Shown in pieces: positions 6,933 to 11,687 of a stretch of 11,687 nt of DNA. The stretch's first letter is position 1; every line of letters begins with the position of its first letter. The position numbers and the translations under genes were made by a program. The notes beneath the pieces were generated by a model that made no database searches, was not told the DNA's origin, and saw nothing but the letters and a program-made list of their open reading frames with translations. Origin of the DNA: Pseudomonas sp. (lineage in GTDB: Bacteria; Pseudomonadota; Gammaproteobacteria; Pseudomonadales; Pseudomonadaceae); contig DQGF01000457.1 of assembly GCA_003525045.1 (NCBI GenBank), positions 1 to 11,687 on the forward strand, in the 5' to 3' direction.

Positions 6933-6982
6933 GTAACAGCAGGATCGAGCATTGTGCTCCGGTGCTTGTAGCTTGCTGTTAC
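6933..6982 (+). other. Nested stem-loop of unknown role, upstream of a terminator
   Basis: gtaacagca (6933-6941) pairs perfectly with tgctgttac (6974-6982), and within the 32-nt loop gagca (6947-6951) pairs with tgctc (6955-6959). With the terminator at 7006-7044 this makes an RNA-like layout of about 110-150 nt. It could be the 3' untranslated region of the DUF3509-like gene or a separate small RNA. I see no clear promoter of its own and cannot assign it to a known RNA family. Confidence 0.35.
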
Positions 6983-7005
6983 TGGTCTTTATGTAGGCCA
7001 CGTTT

Positions 7006-7044
7006 AACCCCGAGTCGTCTCCCCACTTCTCGGGGTTTCTTTTT
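7006..7044 (+). terminator. Strong Rho-independent terminator
   Basis: aaccccgag (7006-7014) pairs with ctcggggtt (7029-7037) around a 14-nt loop, followed by tctttttg. The T-run is on the plus strand only, so it terminates the DUF3509-like transcript. Read from the minus strand, the hairpin is followed by aaacg, so it is unlikely to stop the convergent gene. Confidence 0.88.
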
Positions 7045-7056
7045 GTCCGCGATTTG

Positions 7057-7998
7057 TCATTGCCCGGTCTGCTGGCTGAAAAATGCCCTGCTGGCTTCCA
7101 GGTAATCGCTCCGACTTTCCGGGTCCAGCCAGGCGGCGTATGCCTCGCTCAATTGATCGCGGGGCAGATTGCGCAGCAGTTGATTGATCTCGATGATCGC
7201 CTGCCGGCCCTGGGGGGTGTCAGTACAGCCGATATAACCGGACAGGTATTTGCCTGTGCCGCGAATAGGGTAGAACTGCAATTCATCTTCCGCGATCCCT
7301 TGTTGCCGTGCCTGGTAGCGAATCTCCGAGCGATACCCCAACAACATCCGCAAGCGCCCGAGGCGTTGCATCTGCAGCAGGCTGCCCAAGGCGTCGTTGC
7401 CGTAGTGGAGAGTCAGCGCGTTGACCGGCGCTTGTTTGAGCAGCGCATCGAGATACTCGCCGTAGTTGCGCTCGGCAATAATCCCCAGCGTCTCGTGACC
7501 ACTGGCCAGCAGGGCCGCCAGATCCACTTCGCCGTCCTTGATAAAGGGCGTCAGCACCTCCCGATCAACGCGCCGCACTGCCAGGCCATTACTCATGGCC
7601 CGAAAGACCGGGATGGAAAATGTCATCCAGCTAGCGCGTTCTTTGCTCCAGTTCAGCGCCGCATCGCACGTGAGGGATGGCTCGTGGAGCATTTGCAAGC
7701 CGCGAGCGCGATTGACCCGCATTAGGGTGTGTTCGTATTGCGGCATGCGAGCTATCAGCAACGGCAACAGTTGATCGATGACGCCCTGGCCCTTTTCCGG
7801 TCCTTCGAAGATCATCAGCGGTGGAAGATCACGCAGCAGCCAGACCAGGGTTTCCTTGGGTTGCGCCAGCGTTGACTGAGCCTGGGTGGCGAGCAAGAGC
7901 ATACCCGCCAACGCGTACAGCGCCCGTGCGCCGCAGGACAGGCAGTGCTTGATGAGCCGCGCAGGTAGACGTTCCAGCTTAGATGGCGCCGTCTTCAC
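7057..7998 (-). CDS. Secreted solute-binding-like protein (TIGR02285-type)
   Basis: About 313 aa: an N-terminal signal region with basic residues followed by a hydrophobic stretch (RALYALAGMLLLATQAQSTLA, about residues 25-45), then a single periplasmic-binding-like domain to the end. The opening TLVWLLRDLPPLMIFEGPEKGQG and the segment KERASWMTFSIPVFRAMSNGLAVRR resemble the TIGR02285 group of family 3 solute-binding homologues. Ligand and role are unknown. No transporter permease or ATPase gene is adjacent, so a stand-alone binding or sensory role is as likely as uptake. The start is uncertain. No ATG lies upstream of the signal peptide. GTG 7998 overlaps the CoA-transferase end by 20 nt; TTG 8031 is an alternative; ATG at 7887 would cut off the basic part of the signal. 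No good ribosome site precedes any of them, so translational coupling with the upstream gene is plausible. Confidence 0.72.
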   Translation of the reverse strand: MKTAPSKLERLPARLIKHCLSCGARALYALAGMLLLATQAQSTLAQPKETLVWLLRDLPPLMIFEGPEKGQGVIDQLLPLLIARMPQYEHTLMRVNRARGLQMLHEPSLTCDAALNWSKERASWMTFSIPVFRAMSNGLAVRRVDREVLTPFIKDGEVDLAALLASGHETLGIIAERNYGEYLDALLKQAPVNALTLHYGNDALGSLLQMQRLGRLRMLLGYRSEIRYQARQQGIAEDELQFYPIRGTGKYLSGYIGCTDTPQGRQAIIEINQLLRNLPRDQLSEAYAAWLDPESRSDYLEASRAFFSQQTGQ

Positions 7999-9178
7999 GC
8001 AGCTTTGCGATCTGTTCCTTGTCGTAACCAAGGTCGTTCAGTACCTGCGCATTATGTTCGCCCAACTGCGGCCCGACCCATTCTGAAGTGCCGGGTGTCT
8101 CTGAGAGTTTCGGCACGATCCCCGGCATCTTGAAGTCTTTGCCGTCCGGCAGCTTGGCCTTGAGGAACATTTCCCTGGCCAGGTACTGCGGATCGCTGAA
8201 CATGTCTTCGGCACTGAAGATCCGACTGGCCGGCACGTCAGCCTGATTCAACTGTTCGATGATGGCGTCCAGCGGCAATGAGTTGACCCAGCGATCAATG
8301 ACCCCATAAATCTCGTCGCGACGGCTATCGCGCCCATCGTTGCTGGCCAATACCGGATCGCTGGCCAGGTCTTCCCTGCCGATGATCAGCATGAAGCGTT
8401 TGAAAATGGCATCGCCATTGGCACCGATTTGCACATGTTTGCCATCGGCGCTGGTGTGGATCGAGGAGGGCGTGATGCCGGGCATGATGTTGCCGGTGCG
8501 TTCGCGGATGAAACCGAACACGTCGAACTCCGGGACCATGCTTTCCATCATGGCGAAGATCGCTTCATACAGCGCCACATCGACCACTTGGCCCAGGCCG
8601 CCGTTGACTTCGCGATGACGCAGGGCCATCAACGCACCAATCACGCCCCAGAGTGCGGCAATCGAATCGCCGATGGAAATGCCGGTGCGCACCGGTGGTC
8701 GGTCTTCGAAACCGGTGATGTACCGCAGGCCGCCCATGGATTCACCGACGGCACCAAATCCTGGCTGATCTTTCATCGGCCCGGTCTGGCCGAATCCCGA
8801 TAGACGCACCATCACCAGTTTCGGGTTCAGTGCGTGCAGGACTTCCCAGCCCAAACCGAGTTTTTCCAGCACGCCCGGGCGAAAATTCTCGATCAGAATG
8901 TCCGCTTCGCTCAGCAGTTTTTTCAGAATCGCCAGGCCGTCCGGATGCTTGAGGTTCAGCGTCAGGGACTTTTTGTTGCGTGCCTGAACGAACCACCACA
9001 GCGAGGTGCCTTCGTACAACTTGCGCCATTTGCGCAATGGATCACCACCGTCCGGGGATTCAATCTTGATCACTTCTGCACCGAATTCACCGCAAATACG
9101 CGAAGCAAACGGCCCGGCGATCAATGTGCCCAATTCAATGACTTTCAGACCTGAGAGCGGTTTGGCGGTGAACGGCAT
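7979..9178 (-). CDS. Class III CoA-transferase, CaiB/BaiF family
   Basis: A 399-aa cytoplasmic enzyme moving CoA between carboxylic acids through a protein aspartyl-CoA thioester. Family signs run in order: GLKVIELGTLIAGPFASRICGE-type N-terminus with GAEVIKIESP (33-42), RNKKSLTLNLKHPDG (67-81), DILIENFRPGVLEKLGL (93-109), SGFGQTGP (127-134), and the GISIGDSIAALWG segment (166-178) in which D171 aligns with the catalytic Asp of formyl-CoA transferase. The C-terminal part has the usual linked domain (VPASRIFSAEDMFSDPQY). The substrate cannot be told from sequence: relatives use carnitine, formyl, succinyl, glutarate or similar acids, and no acyl-CoA dehydrogenase or other pathway gene is adjacent. 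The ATG at 9178 has AGGA about 7 nt upstream. It is divergent from yaeQ, and its 3' end overlaps the start of the TIGR02285-type gene. Confidence 0.9.
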   Translation of the reverse strand: MPFTAKPLSGLKVIELGTLIAGPFASRICGEFGAEVIKIESPDGGDPLRKWRKLYEGTSLWWFVQARNKKSLTLNLKHPDGLAILKKLLSEADILIENFRPGVLEKLGLGWEVLHALNPKLVMVRLSGFGQTGPMKDQPGFGAVGESMGGLRYITGFEDRPPVRTGISIGDSIAALWGVIGALMALRHREVNGGLGQVVDVALYEAIFAMMESMVPEFDVFGFIRERTGNIMPGITPSSIHTSADGKHVQIGANGDAIFKRFMLIIGREDLASDPVLASNDGRDSRRDEIYGVIDRWVNSLPLDAIIEQLNQADVPASRIFSAEDMFSDPQYLAREMFLKAKLPDGKDFKMPGIVPKLSETPGTSEWVGPQLGEHNAQVLNDLGYDKEQIAKLREDGAI

Positions 9179-9326
9179 GCTGGATCCTGTAGGACATAGG
9201 TTTAACGGGTAGAGCGTTTTAGCATAGCCCGGCGTCAGCCGCCCAAGGTTGATTCGCCTTCAATTCGTTGATTGCCTGTCGCATCGGTTAGACTTGCCGC
9301 CTTTCCACGTATCAAGAAGCCCGTTC
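9179..9326. promoter_or_regulatory. Divergent intergenic region between the CoA-transferase gene and yaeQ
   Basis: This 148-nt gap should hold both promoters. On the minus strand a TATGCT -10-like hexamer lies at 9226-9221, without a good -35 at standard spacing. On the plus strand TAGACT (9289-9294) is preceded by TTGATT (9268-9273) at a short 15-nt spacing, or by TCGTTG (9265-9270) at 18 nt. These are weak consensus matches; no operator palindrome is evident. Confidence 0.3.
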
Positions 9327-9869
9327 ATGGCCCAGCCGTCCACGACTTACAAGTTTGAACTGAACCTCACCGACCTCGACCGCAGCGTGTACGAGAGCGT
9401 GAAGCAGACCATCGCCCGTCACCCTTCGGAAACCGAAGAACGCATGACCGTGCGGCTGCTGGCCTACGCCTTCTGGTACAACGAGCAGCTGTCGTTTGGT
9501 CGCGGTCTGTCAGACGTCGATGAACCAGCCCTGTGGGAAAAGAGCCTGGACGACCGTGTCCTGCACTGGATCGAAGTCGGCCAGCCGGACGCCGATCGCC
9601 TGACCTGGTGCTCGCGCCGCACCGAGCGCACCAGCCTGCTGGCCTACGGCAGCTTGCGCGTCTGGGAAACCAAAGTGATCCCGGCGATCAAAAACCTGAA
9701 AAACGTGCATATCGCCGCCGTACCTCAGGAAGTCCTGGAGACCCTGGCCAAGGACATGCCGCGCGTTATCAAGTGGGACGTCATGATCAGCGAAGGGACG
9801 ATTTTCGTCACCGACGACCGTGGTCAGCACGAAGTCCAGTTGCAGTGGCTGAGCGGCGAACGCGGCTGA
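9327..9869 (+). CDS. yaeQ: YaeQ family protein
   Basis: A 180-aa cytoplasmic protein of the YaeQ family, which has a PD-(D/E)XK nuclease-like fold; its biological role is still unclear (E. coli YaeQ was once proposed to substitute for RfaH, which has been doubted). Conserved blocks are visible: TIARHPSETEERMTVRLLAY (28-47), FGRGLSDVDEPALWEKS (57-73) and HWIEVGQPDADRLTWCSRR (80-98). The ATG at 9327 is chosen because the product begins with the expected MAQPSTTYKFELNLTD and AAGAAG lies at 9316-9321 just upstream; the longer frame from 9249 covers promoter DNA. recJ follows 66 nt later on the same strand without a terminator between them, so the two may be co-transcribed. Confidence 0.9.
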   Translation: MAQPSTTYKFELNLTDLDRSVYESVKQTIARHPSETEERMTVRLLAYAFWYNEQLSFGRGLSDVDEPALWEKSLDDRVLHWIEVGQPDADRLTWCSRRTERTSLLAYGSLRVWETKVIPAIKNLKNVHIAAVPQEVLETLAKDMPRVIKWDVMISEGTIFVTDDRGQHEVQLQWLSGERG

Positions 9870-9935
9870 TCAATCGCCGCTTCAGCGCTTAACCCGATTT
9901 TGTCCCACGTATTCAAGAGAAGCACCTGTCACCCC

Positions 9936-11645
9936 ATGCGTATCGAACCTCGCCTGTTACCCGACACCCTGCCATTCCTCGGTGATCTGCCGCCGCTGCT
10001 GACCCGTCTGTACGCGGCGCGGGGCGTGCAGTCCGAAGCCGAGCTGGACAAAAGCCTGGCGCGGTTGATTCCGTTCCAGCAACTGAAGGGCATCGAGGGC
10101 GCAGTGGACTTACTGGTGGCGGCGCTGGAGCAGCGTCAGCGGATTCTGATCGTCGGTGACTTCGACGCTGATGGAGCAACGGCCAGTACCGTGGGCATGT
10201 TGGGGTTGCAGCTGTTGGGCGCGGCTCACGTCGACTATCTGGTGCCGAACCGATTCGAATATGGCTATGGCCTGACCCCGGAAATCGTCGAAGTCGCACT
10301 GACCCGCGACCCTCAACTGCTGATTACCGTGGATAACGGTATCTCCAGCGTTGAAGGCGTGGCGGCGGCGAAAAAGGCCGGGCTGAAGGTGCTGGTCACC
10401 GATCACCACTTGCCTGGCGATGAGCTGCCATTGGCTGATGCCATCGTCAATCCCAACCAGCCGGGTTGCGAGTTCCCGAGTAAGGCGCTGGCCGGTGTCG
10501 GGGTTATTTTCTATGTACTGATGGCCCTGCGTGCGCGTCTGCGCAGCCTGGGCTGGTACGAGAGCAAGCCGCAGCCGAACATCGGCGAGTTACTGGACCT
10601 GGTGGCGCTCGGCAGCGTCGCCGACGTGGTGCCACTGGATGCCAACAACCGGATTCTGGTGCATCAGGGCCTGGAGCGCATCCGCGCCGGGCGTGCTCGC
10701 CCGGGGATCAAGGCGATCCTCGAAGTGGCCAAGCGTGACCATGCGCGCATTACCTCCACTGATCTGGGGTTCATTGTCGGGCCACGGCTGAACGCCGCCG
10801 GTCGGCTGGATGACATGAGCCTGGGCATCGAATGCCTGCTCACCGAAGACGCCGGGCTTGCTCGTGAAATGGCAGCCCAGCTCGACGGCATGAACCAGGA
10901 TCGCAAGTCCATCGAGCAGGGCATGCAGCGCGAGGCGCTGGCCCAGCTCAAGGACCTGCCGGTGGAATCGATGCCGTTCGGTTTGTGCCTGTTCGATCCC
11001 GAGTGGCACCAGGGGGTCATCGGAATCCTCGCATCGCGTATGAAAGAGCGCTATTTCCGTCCGACCATCGCCTTTGCCGATGCCGGCGATGGCCTGCTCA
11101 AGGGCTCGGGGCGTTCAGTCCAGGGATTTCATATTCGCGATGCCTTGAGCGTGGTGGCAGCGCAGCATCCGAATCTGATCAGTAAATACGGCGGCCACGC
11201 CATGGCGGCTGGCCTGACACTGCCGGAAGCGAATTTTCCGTTGTTCGCCGAAGCCTTCGACGCGGAAGTGCGTCGGCAATTGCGCGAAGAAGACCTGACG
11301 GGTCGCCTGCTGTCGGACGGCACCCTGGCAGTCGAGGAATTCCACCTGGAACTGGCCCGTGCCCTGCGTCATGCCGGTCCTTGGGGCCAGCACTTCCCGG
11401 AGCCGCTGTTTCATGGGGTGTTCCAGTTGGTCGAGCAGCGCGTCGTCGGCGAGCGGCACCTCAAGGTGGTGCTGAAAAGCGAATGTGGTTCGGTGAAGCT
11501 CGATGGCATTGCCTTTGGCATCGACCGCGACATCTGGCCGAATCCGACCATCAAGTGGGTGGAATTGGCCTACAAGCTCGACCTCAATGAGTTTCGTGGG
11601 AATGAAACAGTTCAGTTGATGATTGCCCATATCGAACCGCGTTAA
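9936..11645 (+). CDS. recJ: Single-stranded-DNA-specific exonuclease RecJ
   Basis: A 5'-3' single-strand exonuclease that acts in RecFOR recombination, mismatch repair and base excision repair. The 569-aa product has the usual length. DHH-family metal-binding motifs appear in order: VGDFDADG (73-80), VDNG (132-135), TDHH (155-158), SVADVVP (227-233) and GPRLNAAGRL (282-291). The DHHA1 domain carries KGSGRS (389-394) and YGGHAMAAG (418-426). The C-terminal OB-fold occupies about 455-569. ATG 9936 gives MRIEPRLLPDTLPFLGDL, the expected start; a frame from 9900 adds 12 unlikely residues. The ribosome site is weak (agagaag, 9916-9922, 13 nt away). The coding sequence is complete, ending 42 nt before the window edge. 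Confidence 0.96.
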   Translation: MRIEPRLLPDTLPFLGDLPPLLTRLYAARGVQSEAELDKSLARLIPFQQLKGIEGAVDLLVAALEQRQRILIVGDFDADGATASTVGMLGLQLLGAAHVDYLVPNRFEYGYGLTPEIVEVALTRDPQLLITVDNGISSVEGVAAAKKAGLKVLVTDHHLPGDELPLADAIVNPNQPGCEFPSKALAGVGVIFYVLMALRARLRSLGWYESKPQPNIGELLDLVALGSVADVVPLDANNRILVHQGLERIRAGRARPGIKAILEVAKRDHARITSTDLGFIVGPRLNAAGRLDDMSLGIECLLTEDAGLAREMAAQLDGMNQDRKSIEQGMQREALAQLKDLPVESMPFGLCLFDPEWHQGVIGILASRMKERYFRPTIAFADAGDGLLKGSGRSVQGFHIRDALSVVAAQHPNLISKYGGHAMAAGLTLPEANFPLFAEAFDAEVRRQLREEDLTGRLLSDGTLAVEEFHLELARALRHAGPWGQHFPEPLFHGVFQLVEQRVVGERHLKVVLKSECGSVKLDGIAFGIDRDIWPNPTIKWVELAYKLDLNEFRGNETVQLMIAHIEPR

Positions 11646-11650
11646 GCCCT

Positions 11651-11687
11651 TTCGCGGGCAAGCCTCGCTCCTACAGGAGCGAGGCTT
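11651..11687. repeat. REP pair after recJ, cut by the window edge
   Basis: ttcgcgggcaagcctcgctc starts an inverted REP, and the following ggagcgaggctt begins a second REP in the opposite orientation. aagcctcgctcc (11660-11671) pairs perfectly over 12 bp with ggagcgaggctt (11676-11687) around a taca loop. The right half is truncated by the end of the window. It begins 5 nt after the recJ stop and may protect or end the recJ message. Confidence 0.75.

Noticed and set aside
7054..7725. 223-codon plus-strand open frame opposite the TIGR02285-type gene
   Set aside because: Antisense shadow; the minus frame has a signal peptide and family-like motifs, the plus frame has neither.
5084..9178. Genomic island or defence system between thrC and yaeQ
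   Set aside because: No integrase, tRNA, attachment repeats, nuclease/ATPase effector or marked composition break is visible; the genes look like ordinary Pseudomonas accessory or core genes.

Overview
The window looks like a piece of core chromosome from a fluorescent Pseudomonas, most likely the P. fluorescens group. The reasons are the GC-rich codon use, proteins that read like Pseudomonas orthologues throughout, the gene order xerD-dsbC-hom-thrC with recJ nearby, and GC-rich REP palindromes of the type common in P. fluorescens-group genomes. Nothing points to a phage, plasmid, insertion sequence, CRISPR array or defence island. All identifications come from reading the sequence; no database search was possible.

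Left part (1-4999), all on the plus strand: xerD (site-specific recombinase for chromosome dimer resolution), a REPIN-like inverted pair of REPs, dsbC (periplasmic disulfide isomerase), a highly structured 130-nt gap, hom (homoserine dehydrogenase), a 79-nt hairpin built of 7-nt repeats, thrC (threonine synthase) and a strong terminator. Hom and ThrC are steps of the aspartate-to-threonine pathway. The intermediate homoserine kinase gene is not here, as is usual in Pseudomonas.

Middle part (5000-7998) is the accessory-looking section. It holds a membrane-anchored periplasmic-binding plus PAS protein that resembles the input half of a BvgS/EvgS-type sensor kinase but stops straight after the PAS domain. 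A small DUF3509-like gene follows, then a structured gap ending in a good terminator. On the minus strand lies a secreted solute-binding-like protein of the TIGR02285 type. Its start overlaps the end of a class III CoA-transferase gene (7979-9178, minus), so those two probably share a transcript.

Right part (9179-11687): a divergent promoter region, then yaeQ and recJ (5'-3' single-strand exonuclease) on the plus strand, ending in a REP pair cut by the window edge. The first 20 bases of the window are also a REP of the same subtype.

The coding content is largely ordinary. The points most worth a second look are non-coding: four consecutive hairpins with a competing alternative fold in front of hom, the heptad-repeat hairpin inside the hom-thrC unit, and the structured gap at 6933-7044. 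The kinase-less sensor protein is the most unusual gene.
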